From positions 1-17,614 of the forward strand of contig QLUL01000004.1 of NCBI GenBank assembly GCA_018725425.1: 17,614 bases of DNA, in the 5' to 3' direction. A program made the position numbers and the translations under genes. Shown here piece after piece: positions 1-6,647 of the stretch. Source of the stretch: Chloroflexota bacterium (GTDB lineage Bacteria > Chloroflexota > Dehalococcoidia > SZUA-161 > SpSt-899). The stretch's first letter is position 1, and the number at the start of each line of letters is the position of its first letter. Below the pieces are notes generated by a model that made no database searches, was not told the origin of the DNA, and saw only the letters and a program-made list of their open reading frames with translations.

Positions 1-289
1 CTACACTATAGGCAATGTACTGAAAGCCGCGTTCTTTGCACTTCCTCAGGGTATCAAGGTCATAAGCGATGGTGCCGGCGGCCTTTCCGGCAGCGCGTAT
101 CTCCTTCACCAGGCTGCCGATCATTTCTTGCACCTCAGGGTGGTTGACCTGGCCTGGATACCCCATCGCGGAAGACAGATCAGTTGGCCCGATGAATATA
201 ACGTCAATGCCAGAGACAGCGAGTGTCTCTTTAAGATTCTCCACGTGCCTGAGGTAAGAATGGAGCCTTGCCAGCAACTCCAAGAACAT
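1..289 (-). pseudogene. HpcH/HpaI-family aldolase, C-terminal half, N-terminally truncated
   Basis: The minus strand reads from an ATG at 289 and stays open to the window edge, so the C-terminus lies outside. The peptide contains VENLKETLAVSGIDVIFIGP followed by TDLSSAMGYPGQVNHPEV, the signature of the HpcH/HpaI aldolase/citrate lyase-like TIM barrel (metal-dependent class II aldolases of 2-keto-3-deoxy sugar acids or 4-hydroxy-2-oxo acids). In the family this GPxDLS motif lies about two thirds into a roughly 250-residue protein, but here it comes about 30 residues after the first ATG. An in-frame TGA lies seven codons upstream (caa cag aag gat agt between). The roughly 20 residues before VENL do not look like aldolase. 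I therefore call a remnant whose first strands, including the catalytic base region, were lost. The substrate cannot be told. A frameshift further upstream rather than a true deletion is possible. Confidence 0.7.
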
Positions 290-484
290 ACTATCCTTCT
301 GTTGTCAACACATGACAGGAGGTCGGAAGGAATGCTGACAATGGCTCAGATCCAGTATATCAAACATTTGCGGGATAAGAAAGACCAGAGTATTGGTTGA
401 TTCAAATCGGAGACTTCCCTATTCTGTCTGGAGCCTTTATAATTGGAAGCAGGTGCATTCAGGGGTGGTAACGAGGCAAAACGA

Positions 485-1345
485 ATGTGGAAATACTATG
501 CGTTCAAGATTGCGGGGTTCACCCTGTCCTACTTACCCAAGAAGGTCGGCTATTTAATTGCGCGTTTAATCGCAGATGCCGTTTATATGTTGTCCCCAGC
601 ACTGAGGGCCGCAATTGCAGATAACATGAGGCATGTTCTAGGATCGGAAGCAGATGATGCTGCGCTAAAACAGGCTGTGCGAGGTGTGTTAAGAAATACG
701 GCTAAGAACTATTTTGACCTTATCAAGATACCGCACATGAAACTCAATGACATCGAGAGTTGCATAACAGTCCACGGCTGGCACAATCTTGAGAATGCCC
801 TGAAGAAGGGCAAGGGGGTTATCCTGGTCACGGCACATCTGGGCAGTTTTGATATAGCTGTGCAGATATTCGCAGTACGCTCGATAAAAACAACAGTTCT
901 GGTTGAGCCCCTGGAGCCACCGTCTTTGCTCAAGTTTATCACCGCCTTGAGGGAGAGCAATGGTGTAGCTTTCGTGCCTGCTCAATCAGGTGTGCTAAAG
1001 GTGCTCATACAGTCCCTGCGTCGTGGTGAGGCTGTGTTGCTCGCTTGCGACCGCGATATTGCAAGCAATGGCTTGAAGTCAAATTTCTTTGGTGAAGAGA
1101 CTATCCTGCCTGGGGATGCTGTGCGGATTGCAATGCGGACAGGAGCGACTGTTGTACCTGTCTTCAACCTACGGCGTGGGGATGACCGGTATGATGTATA
1201 CTTTGAGCCTGCCATCGATGTTATCCCTGCAGGAAGTGGGGCTGTGGCAAGAAACATGGAGCAGGTTGCTCATGTCATGGAGAAGTACATTAGAAGCTGT
1301 CCTGAGCAATGGGTGGTTCTTAGTCGCATTTGGGCAAGTGAGTAG
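485..1345 (+). CDS. LpxL/HtrB-like lysophospholipid/lipid acyltransferase
   Basis: This 286-residue protein belongs to the LpxL/HtrB branch of the membrane acyltransferases, which move a fatty acyl chain to a glycolipid at the inner face of the membrane. The H-x4-D catalytic motif is visible as HLGSFD (H118, D123), inside the strand GVILVTAHLGSFD. A second block, LLACDRD followed by NFFGEE, matches the family's D-x-D/FFG region, and the C-terminal PEQWVVLSRIW matches the usual PEQW motif. The N-terminal 35 residues are hydrophobic and probably membrane-associated. I chose the ATG at 485 because GAGG lies 8 bases upstream. A TTG at 443 would add 14 unconvincing residues. No lipid A genes are nearby, and if the host is a monoderm Chloroflexota the acceptor may be a phosphoglycolipid, as with mycobacterial PatA; that is inference. 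Confidence 0.85.
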   Translation: MWKYYAFKIAGFTLSYLPKKVGYLIARLIADAVYMLSPALRAAIADNMRHVLGSEADDAALKQAVRGVLRNTAKNYFDLIKIPHMKLNDIESCITVHGWHNLENALKKGKGVILVTAHLGSFDIAVQIFAVRSIKTTVLVEPLEPPSLLKFITALRESNGVAFVPAQSGVLKVLIQSLRRGEAVLLACDRDIASNGLKSNFFGEETILPGDAVRIAMRTGATVVPVFNLRRGDDRYDVYFEPAIDVIPAGSGAVARNMEQVAHVMEKYIRSCPEQWVVLSRIWASE

Positions 1346-1490
1346 AGGAACTGAATGTGCTATTCGGTTGGGAGCCAGACTGGAACATCCGTTGGAGAGG
1401 ATGAAAGGATGCTGAGGTTCGTCGGTTAAAACCGCAGTGGTTTTGGGAATAAAGCATATGGGAAACAAGACAAAATATTGAGGAGGACTA

Positions 1491-2402
1491 GTGATTATTT
1501 CAAAGCAGGCAAAGGAACGGTTTCAAACCAACCCGGCACAGTTTATTGAGGAGGAAATCAAGGAATTTACCCGCACCGGTCCCCTAAACCGTCTGCCGTT
1601 TATCAACGACTATATTATCTGGGATGAGCCTCTGGTGAAGTTCGCTGATGGTGATGACCCCATATTCAGTGAATACAAGACCATCATTGCATCTACCCAC
1701 CTTACTCCCCACGAGGCATTGGCTAAAGCCTATAGTAAAAGTTCGAAAGCTATCCCGGCACATCTTTCGGTCATAAGCTGGATTTTACCTATCCCGGATG
1801 AGACGCGTAAATCTAACCGCAGCGAGATGCTTGTTCCCAGCCGTCTCTGGTCTCACACCCGCTGGCATGGCGAGAAGTTTAATGAAGCGTTACGGGAACA
1901 TGTGGTAGAACTTCTCACCGAGATGGGATATCTAGCAGCAGCACCGATGATGCAATCCTATTTTAAGATTGACCACAATGAGAGGGGAGCTTACTCAAAC
2001 TGGTCGGAGCGACACATTGCCTATGCTGCCGGTCACGGCACCTTCAGTCTTTCCGATGGTCTTATCACCGAGTGCGGTATTGCCCACCGTTGTGGCAGCG
2101 TGGTTACCAGCCTAATACTACCGGCAAGCCCCATGACAGCCAAAAGTCCATACTCAAACTGCCTGTTCTACGTAGGGGTTAACTGTGAAGCCTGTATTAA
2201 GCGCTGCCCAGCCAGAGCCATTTCTGAGAAGGGACACGATAAGAAGAAGTGTCAGCAGTATGTTCGTGATATTGGCTACTTAGCGACATTGAAAGAGGGA
2301 TATGATAATGATAGGAGCGTAGCCGGCTGTGGTCTCTGCCAGACGAAGGTACCCTGCGAGTTTCAAAACCCGACGAAGAAGATGAAGAAGAAAACGAAAT
2401 AG
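1491..2402 (+). CDS. QueG-like double [4Fe-4S] cluster protein (epoxyqueuosine reductase/reductive dehalogenase-like)
   Basis: This 303-residue protein starts at GTG 1491, preceded by AGGAGG six bases away. The middle has GHGTFSLSDGLITECG and RCGSVVTSLIL, the pattern that leads into the Fe-S domain in QueG and in corrinoid reductive dehalogenases. The C-terminal 80 residues hold eight cysteines (C224, C232, C235, C239, C254, C280, C283, C289), including CEACIKRCP and CGLCQTKVPC, enough for two [4Fe-4S] clusters. The last residues are a lysine-rich tail. QueG itself reduces epoxyqueuosine in tRNA with cobalamin. This protein is shorter than QueG, lacks its C-terminal HEAT-like repeats, and belongs to a loose set usually annotated only as 4Fe-4S binding protein. 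I would not assign the queuosine reaction, although a tRNA gene follows 100 bases downstream. It stands alone, 145 bases after the acyltransferase. Confidence 0.8.
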   Translation: MIISKQAKERFQTNPAQFIEEEIKEFTRTGPLNRLPFINDYIIWDEPLVKFADGDDPIFSEYKTIIASTHLTPHEALAKAYSKSSKAIPAHLSVISWILPIPDETRKSNRSEMLVPSRLWSHTRWHGEKFNEALREHVVELLTEMGYLAAAPMMQSYFKIDHNERGAYSNWSERHIAYAAGHGTFSLSDGLITECGIAHRCGSVVTSLILPASPMTAKSPYSNCLFYVGVNCEACIKRCPARAISEKGHDKKKCQQYVRDIGYLATLKEGYDNDRSVAGCGLCQTKVPCEFQNPTKKMKKKTK

Positions 2403-2502
2403 CGCCAGATTCAAGCCCCGGTGGTTTTGGGGATAGGGATGGGAAAATCAATGAGAGATTAGACATTTGCAAAAATCGATTCTATGGGCTAAAATGACTA
2501 GT

Positions 2503-2578
2503 GGGCGATTAGCTCAGTGGTTAGAGCGCTTGCTTCACACGCAAGAAGTCACTGGTTCAAATCCAGTATCGCCCACCA
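2503..2578 (+). tRNA. tRNA-Val (anticodon CAC)
   Basis: A complete 76-base cloverleaf is visible. The acceptor stem GGGCGAT pairs with ATCGCCC, and the D stem GCTC pairs with GAGC. The anticodon stem CTTGC pairs with GCAAG around the loop TTCACAC, so the anticodon is CAC. The T stem ACTGG pairs with CCAGT around TTCAAAT. The discriminator is A and the CCA end is encoded. CAC reads GUG, giving valine. All stems are perfect, so the gene appears functional. Confidence 0.97.
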
Positions 2579-2601
2579 GACCCAGTTCCAAAGTTCCCGA
2601 T

Positions 2602-2639
2602 TAGCGTGTAGCGCATAGCGGGTAGCCTACTACACGCTA
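2602..2639. repeat. Palindromic repeat of the TAGCGTGTAG family
   Basis: TAGCGTGTAG at 2602-2611 pairs perfectly with CTACACGCTA at 2630-2639 around an 18-base loop. The word TAGCGTGTAGCGCATAG recurs exactly at 13084-13100, and a weaker CTACATGCTAG copy of the arm follows at 2645-2655. It lies in the 239-base gap between the tRNA and rtcA. No T-run follows, so it is not a standard terminator for the tRNA. Confidence 0.8.
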
Positions 2640-2785
2640 GTTAACTACATGCTAGGTAGAGAGCGATGAAGTATGAAGAGCGCAAAGCAAAGAACCGTGA
2701 CCCCGTGGGATATAGTACTCCACAGGGTGAACCTAACAACCTGAGTAGTTACCGTGATTCGGGATAGAGTGTGATCAGAGGCCTG

Positions 2786-2803
2786 CCCTGAGCGAAGTCG
2801 AAG
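2786..2803 (+). repeat. Short dispersed repeat CCCTGAGCGAAGTCGAAG next to the rtcA ribosome binding site
   Basis: The 18-base word is familiar from many environmental bacterial genomes as a dispersed intergenic repeat; that is recollection, and there is only this copy here. It abuts GAGGAG (2803-2808), the probable Shine-Dalgarno sequence of rtcA, which starts at 2818. The repeat therefore forms the leader just upstream of the start. Confidence 0.5.
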
Positions 2804-2817
2804 AGGAGAGTCGGGTA

Positions 2818-3912
2818 ATGATTCACATTGATGGGTCGCAGCGGTCGGGAAGCGGGACTATCGTGCGATATGCCATAACTCTCTGCTCGCTGCTCGGTGA
2901 AGAATTACACCTCACTAACATCAGGGCAAAGAGGGATAAGCCCGGACTGCGCCCACAGCACCTGGCCTCGGTAAGAGCCTGCGCCCAGATGTGCGATGCT
3001 CAGGTGACGGGCGCAGAGGCGAAATCCGGAGAGCTCATCTACAGGCCAGGATCCCGGATAAGGGGTGGCCACTACGAGTGGGATATTGGCACCGCCGGTT
3101 CGACAACCATGTTGCTGATGTCCTTACTTCCCCTGGCCTGCTTTGCCGATAAGGAAACCACCCTGAGACTGACCGGGGGGTTGTTCCAGGACTTTGCCCC
3201 CTCGGCTCATCACATGCAACATGTGTTATTCCCCACGCTGGCGAAGATGGGGGTCCAGGCAGAGATGGAGATAGTTCGCCCCGGTTACGTTCCTAAGGGG
3301 GGTGGCATCATCCAGGCCAAGATAAAGCCGCTAAGTGGCATGAAGACGCTACGCTCTCTGGCACTGCTTTCGCGGGGCAGGGTCAAGGAAATCAGGGGGT
3401 TGTCCCTCTCTTCCCATTTGAGAAAGCCGAGGGTGAGCGAGAGGATGGCCGAGGAATGCCGCAAGCTCCTCGCCCAGGCAGGCTATCAGTCATACATCGA
3501 GACGCTGTGGGATGAAACGTCCTTGCAGGAGGGAGCCAACTTGGCTGTGTGGGCAGAGAGCGACAGCGGTTGCCTGATAGGAGCTGACCGGTCCGGAAAG
3601 AGAGGACGCAGCTCCGAGCAGATCGGCAGATATGTCGCTCGAACGCTCCTGGAAGACCTCGCGGCCGGTGTCACTGTTGATAGATACCTGGCGGATCAGT
3701 TGATCATCTACGCGGCCCTCGCTGGCGGAACCACACAGTATCAGATACCGCGTCTCACCGACCATGTGGATACTAACCTGTGGCTGGTGGAGAGATTCGG
3801 CGCCCGCCCTCGACTTGAAGGTAATACCCTGATTGTGGAGGGGATTGGCTACGCACTGCGGGTTCAAGGTTCAAGGTTCAAGGTTCCTCCCCTCCCCAAC
3901 CGTGAGCCGTGA
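2818..3912 (+). CDS. rtcA: RNA 3'-terminal phosphate cyclase (RtcA family)
   Basis: This 364-residue protein would convert the 3'-phosphate of RNA to a 2',3'-cyclic phosphate with ATP, through a covalent histidine-AMP. The N-terminal [16 protein letters not shown] corresponds to the family's DGSxGEGGGQxxR motif, with S/T in place of two glycines. [15 protein letters not shown] is the usual following block. [32 protein letters not shown] and [14 protein letters not shown] are all in order. [16 protein letters not shown] contains the histidine (about H316) matching the adenylated His of E. coli RtcA. The start ATG has GAGGAG nine bases upstream. The natural fold ends near GIGYAL. The last 15 residues (QGSRFKV onward) are encoded by a GGTTCAA tandem repeat and overlap trmD on the other strand by 42 bases. 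No rtcB or rtcR is in view. Confidence 0.9.
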   Translation: MIHIDGSQRSGSGTIVRYAITLCSLLGEELHLTNIRAKRDKPGLRPQHLASVRACAQMCDAQVTGAEAKSGELIYRPGSRIRGGHYEWDIGTAGSTTMLLMSLLPLACFADKETTLRLTGGLFQDFAPSAHHMQHVLFPTLAKMGVQAEMEIVRPGYVPKGGGIIQAKIKPLSGMKTLRSLALLSRGRVKEIRGLSLSSHLRKPRVSERMAEECRKLLAQAGYQSYIETLWDETSLQEGANLAVWAESDSGCLIGADRSGKRGRSSEQIGRYVARTLLEDLAAGVTVDRYLADQLIIYAALAGGTTQYQIPRLTDHVDTNLWLVERFGARPRLEGNTLIVEGIGYALRVQGSRFKVPPLPNREP

Positions 3913-3929
3913 ACCCCTGAACCGTGAAC
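3861..3929. repeat. Composite repeat: (GGTTCAA)n arm, C-rich spacer, inverse arm
   Basis: The left arm is GGTTCAA repeated 3.7 times (3861-3886). The spacer is CTCCCCTCCCC. The right arm (about 3900-3929) carries CGTGAGCCGTGAACC-like units, whose complement is GGTTCACGGTTCAGG. The element supplies the C-terminal tails of both convergent genes: RtcA reads GSRFKV from the left arm, and TrmD reads GSRFRGSRL from the right arm and takes its TGA stop from the left arm. Confidence 0.9.
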
Positions 3930-4614
3930 CCGTAAGGTCGGCTTTATCCAGGAGGTCGGGACGACGGGCGAGGGTTCGAAGGATGGACTGCTCACGGCGC
4001 CACCTGGCGATTTCAGCGTGATTTCCGGAAAGTAACACCGGCGGCACTTCCCATCCCCGGAATATCTGCGGCCGAGTATACTGCGGGTACTCCAGGAGAC
4101 CACTGGAATGCGAGTCATCCCTCGCTGATTCTGGCGAGCCGAGGACACCGGGGATAAGCCTTATCACGGCATCGCAAACCACCATGGCGGCCAACTCCCC
4201 GCCGGTCAGAACGTAATCGCCGATGCTGAGCTCGTCGGTGGCCAGGTATTTCCTCACCCGTTCATCGACTCCCTCATAGTGTCCGCAGAGGAGTATAAAG
4301 CGAGGGTATGTCGCCAGTTCCTCAGCTACCTTCTGGGTGAAGAGTCTCCCCTGCGGGGTGAGCAATATGACCGGAATCCGCAATTCTCCCCTTATTGCTT
4401 CCACCGCAGAGAACAGTGGTTCCGGCATGAGCACCATCCCCGACCCTCCACCATGGGGGTAGTCATCGACTACGCGGTGCCTGCCGAGGCCGTAATCCCG
4501 CAGATTATGGAGGACGATCTCAGCAAGCTTGTTATCCCTGGCTCGCCTGATGATGCTCTCATCAAAGGGGCCGCTGAACATATCCGGAAACAGGGTCACG
4601 ATGTCGATGCGCAT
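3871..4614 (-). CDS. trmD: tRNA (guanine(37)-N1)-methyltransferase TrmD
   Basis: This 247-residue protein methylates G37 of tRNAs with SAM and prevents frameshifting; it acts as a trefoil-knot dimer. All family blocks are present: [68 protein letters not shown], and the C-terminal [20 protein letters not shown] and [10 protein letters not shown]. The ATG at 4614 has GGAGGG five bases upstream. The family usually ends shortly after RRPDLL; here about 19 extra residues (GSRFRGSRL to NLEP) come from the repeat shared with rtcA. It lies at the downstream end of the minus-strand metabolic block, 36 bases after the FrdA remnant, and is not with its usual partners (rpsP, rimM, rplS). Confidence 0.95.
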   Translation of the reverse strand: MRIDIVTLFPDMFSGPFDESIIRRARDNKLAEIVLHNLRDYGLGRHRVVDDYPHGGGSGMVLMPEPLFSAVEAIRGELRIPVILLTPQGRLFTQKVAEELATYPRFILLCGHYEGVDERVRKYLATDELSIGDYVLTGGELAAMVVCDAVIRLIPGVLGSPESARDDSHSSGLLEYPQYTRPQIFRGWEVPPVLLSGNHAEIARWRREQSILRTLARRPDLLDKADLTGSRFRGSRLTVGEGRNLEP

Positions 4615-4650
4615 GTTATCCCTCCCGGTGAAGAGAGCCTCTCCGCATTG

Positions 4651-4977
4651 TCAATCCCGACTTGACCTCTCCTTATCGTAGCGTTCCCACTTTACCGTGT
4701 CCGTGATACGTGAACCGTGTCCGGACACGGACCCCGGACCACGGATACGTTTCACAGTGTAGTCGGGCAGCAATATGGGTGACGTCCGGTCGGTTTCAAT
4801 TCCGGCTTTCTCCAGCTCCCTGTGGTAATCTCTAACATGCTCCAGAGTGAGCTTGGCATCCCTGGCCTTTTGCCGGGCATAAACAGCGGCGTTCTTGCCG
4901 GCGATCCGACCGAATAGATGCACATCGAGCAGCGAGTTGCCCATGAGGCGGTTTTCTCCGTGCACCCCTCTGAAGCG
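4651..4977 (-). pseudogene. Fumarate reductase/succinate dehydrogenase-type flavoprotein (FrdA/SdhA/TfrA-like), C-terminal fragment
   Basis: The minus strand encodes GVHGENRLMGNSLLDVHLFG, then RIAGKNAAVYAR, LTLEHVRDYHRELEKAGI and SPILLPDYT. The HGxNRLxGNSL(L)D(V)xxFGRxAG stretch is the conserved FAD/substrate-domain tail of the fumarate reductase and aspartate oxidase flavoproteins. Only about 75 residues of an expected 500 or more remain. The FAD-binding Rossmann region and the catalytic Arg/His residues are gone. The 5' side is joined out of frame to an HdrA N-terminal domain at about 4966-4977. The last 30 residues (from VKRIRGPG) come from a palindromic repeat, not from the family. A GTG at 4965 could start it, but no good ribosome binding site precedes it. 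It is probably a deletion remnant; an assembly join error is the alternative. Confidence 0.75.
4695..4752. repeat. Palindromic repeat around CCGTGTCCGGACACGG
   Basis: CCGTGTCCGGACACGG at 4715-4730 is a perfect 16-base palindrome. It is flanked by related words, CGTGTCCGTGATACGTG on the left and CCGGACCACGGATACG on the right, which are imperfect inverse copies. It encodes the atypical C-terminal tail of the FrdA-like fragment. Confidence 0.8.
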
Positions 4978-5240
4978 GCCACGTTACGAAATGTTTTCTC
5001 GTGCAGAGAGGGAGCGCAGTTAGCGTTTACGATGGCATCCAGATGATGTTCCCTTATCGCCTCCCTCATCAAGTTCTGCCCCGGGTCGGAACACATATAC
5101 TGGTAATGTTCGGCGTAAAGCACGCCCCGATATTTCCTTATCTCTGCCACCACTTTCTCCATATCTACCGAACCGGCGATGTTGAGTCCGCAGTGGCACA
5201 CGAAAACCCCTATCCTCTTGGTTCCATTTACGCTGCTCAT
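4966..5240 (-). pseudogene. HdrA N-terminal domain (second HdrA/QmoB-like gene), truncated
   Basis: The ATG at 5240 overlaps the stop of hdrA by four bases (ATGA), so it was translationally coupled. The peptide KRIGVFVCHCGLNIAGSVDM, then YAEHYQYMCSDPGQNLM and IVNANCAPSLHEKTFRN, is the N-terminal domain of HdrA, with its CHCG, CSDPGQ and C-P-S-x-H-E motifs. In HdrA this continues with about 130 residues and then the FAD domain. Here family similarity stops at about residue 92 (VAASEG), and the frame runs on for about 70 unrelated residues to a stop at 4752, being the wrong frame of the FrdA fragment. It is most likely the first part of a longer HdrA or QmoB-type gene whose body was deleted. 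Confidence 0.75.
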
Positions 5241-6604
5241 AGGGGACTCCCCACTCCGTCGCGTGAGAACAAGTCCAATACCTTGCTGGCAACGCCGCTG
5301 CCCATGGCTACGGAGTCGGGAATATCGCGCGGCCCCTGCGCCGTGCCGGCGACATAAATCCCCGGGACCGACGTCTCCATGGGTCGAAACTTAGAGTGAA
5401 TTTCAGTGATGAAGCCATATTCATCGGTGGCGATGCCGAGCTTCCGCGCCAATTCCTTGAAACCCGCAGAGGGCATCATTGCCATACCAAGCACTACCAG
5501 ATCGCAAGAGATGTCCACCCTCCTACCGCTCAAGGTATCAGCGCCCTGAACCCTGAGCCGGTCGCCGTCGCGAAATATCTTCGAGACTCTTCCTCGCAGA
5601 TACATCACATGGTATTCCTCCACCGCTCGGCGCACGAATTCCTCATACCCCTTTCCGGTGGTGCGCTGATCCATGTAGAAGATATAGGCCTGACCATCGG
5701 GCACGGCATGTTTATAAAGCAATGCCTGTTTGGCCAGATACATGCAGCATACCCGGGAGCAGTAGGGGACGCCCAGCTCGGGGTCACGGGAGCCCACACA
5801 GGAAATAAACACCACCTCCCGGGGCTCTATGCCATCAGAGGGTCGCATCACTACCCCGGCTGTAGGGCCAGAGGGACAGAGGATGCGCTCAAACTCAAGG
5901 CCATTGATGATGTCCCGGCCCTCTGCGAATTCGCCGATTTCGCCCTTGTCCATAAGATCAAAGCCGGCAGCGACAACGATCGCTCCCACCTTCTCCTCGA
6001 CGATTTCATCTTGTTGTTCCCAATCAATAACTCCCAGAGGGCATACTTTCTCACAGATGCGACATTCCGGGGGTTTCTTGCTTTCTTCTCCTTCTTCCAT
6101 AAACCGGCGATATTTGAAATAACGGCACGTCTGGGCATCGATGACCGGTTTGTTGGGAACAGCCTGGGCAAAGGGGATATAGATGGCCCCACGATTGTCA
6201 AACGGCAGAAAGCAATTATATTCCGATGGGACTTTCACGGGGCACTTCTGCAGACAGAGGCCACAACCATTGCACCTATCCCAGTCAACGTGGGTCGCTC
6301 TTCTTCTTATCCTCACCGTGAAATCACCGATGGTGCCGGAAACCGACTCTACCTCACTATAGGCCAGTATTCTGATGTTGGAATGCTGCCCCACCTCTAC
6401 CATTTTCGGCGTTCCGATGCACTGAGGGCAATCAAGGGTGGGAAAGACCTCGGAGTACTGGAGCATATGCCCTCCAATGCTAGGGGTCTTCTCCACCAGC
6501 AACACTTCGTATCCAGCGTCGGCGATATCCAGGGAGGCCTGAATTCCTGCAATGCCGCCGCCAATGACCAGTGCCCTCTTGGTTGAGGATCCCAATTTAT
6601 CCAC
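5237..6604 (-). CDS. hdrA: HdrA-like FAD/[4Fe-4S] protein, QmoA-type (no N-terminal domain)
   Basis: This 455-residue soluble flavoprotein is the likely electron-distributing core of an Hdr-type complex. It starts at GTG 6604 and goes directly into the FAD site GGGIAG (residues 15-20), then GGHMLQYSEVFPTLDCPQC. The first ferredoxin-like cluster is C111-C114-C117-C121. The second is C160, C181, C184, C188, with a long RYFKYRRFMEEGEE loop between. A C-terminal FISCVGSRD and YCSRVCCMYLAKQA block is typical of HdrA. The roughly 140-residue N-terminal domain of methanogen HdrA is missing, as in QmoA. A copy of that domain begins immediately downstream. hdrB and hdrC lie upstream in the same direction. 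The partner in vivo could be a ferredoxin or a hydrogenase/NADH module; none is in the window. Confidence 0.9.
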   Translation of the reverse strand: MDKLGSSTKRALVIGGGIAGIQASLDIADAGYEVLLVEKTPSIGGHMLQYSEVFPTLDCPQCIGTPKMVEVGQHSNIRILAYSEVESVSGTIGDFTVRIRRRATHVDWDRCNGCGLCLQKCPVKVPSEYNCFLPFDNRGAIYIPFAQAVPNKPVIDAQTCRYFKYRRFMEEGEESKKPPECRICEKVCPLGVIDWEQQDEIVEEKVGAIVVAAGFDLMDKGEIGEFAEGRDIINGLEFERILCPSGPTAGVVMRPSDGIEPREVVFISCVGSRDPELGVPYCSRVCCMYLAKQALLYKHAVPDGQAYIFYMDQRTTGKGYEEFVRRAVEEYHVMYLRGRVSKIFRDGDRLRVQGADTLSGRRVDISCDLVVLGMAMMPSAGFKELARKLGIATDEYGFITEIHSKFRPMETSVPGIYVAGTAQGPRDIPDSVAMGSGVASKVLDLFSRDGVGSPL

Positions 6605-6647
6605 TACTTGACCCGCCTATCCCGTATCCCTTATCCCGCTACCTGCC

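Noticed and set aside
1428..1444. AAAACC-GCAGT-GGTTTT hairpin after the acyltransferase gene as a terminator
   Set aside because: The stem is only six pairs, AT-rich, and followed by GGGAAT rather than a T-run, so it is too weak to call.
5396..6586. A 396-codon open frame on the plus strand
   Set aside because: It lies wholly antisense to hdrA, has no ribosome binding site and no recognisable motifs, while the minus-strand frame has all HdrA cysteine and FAD motifs.
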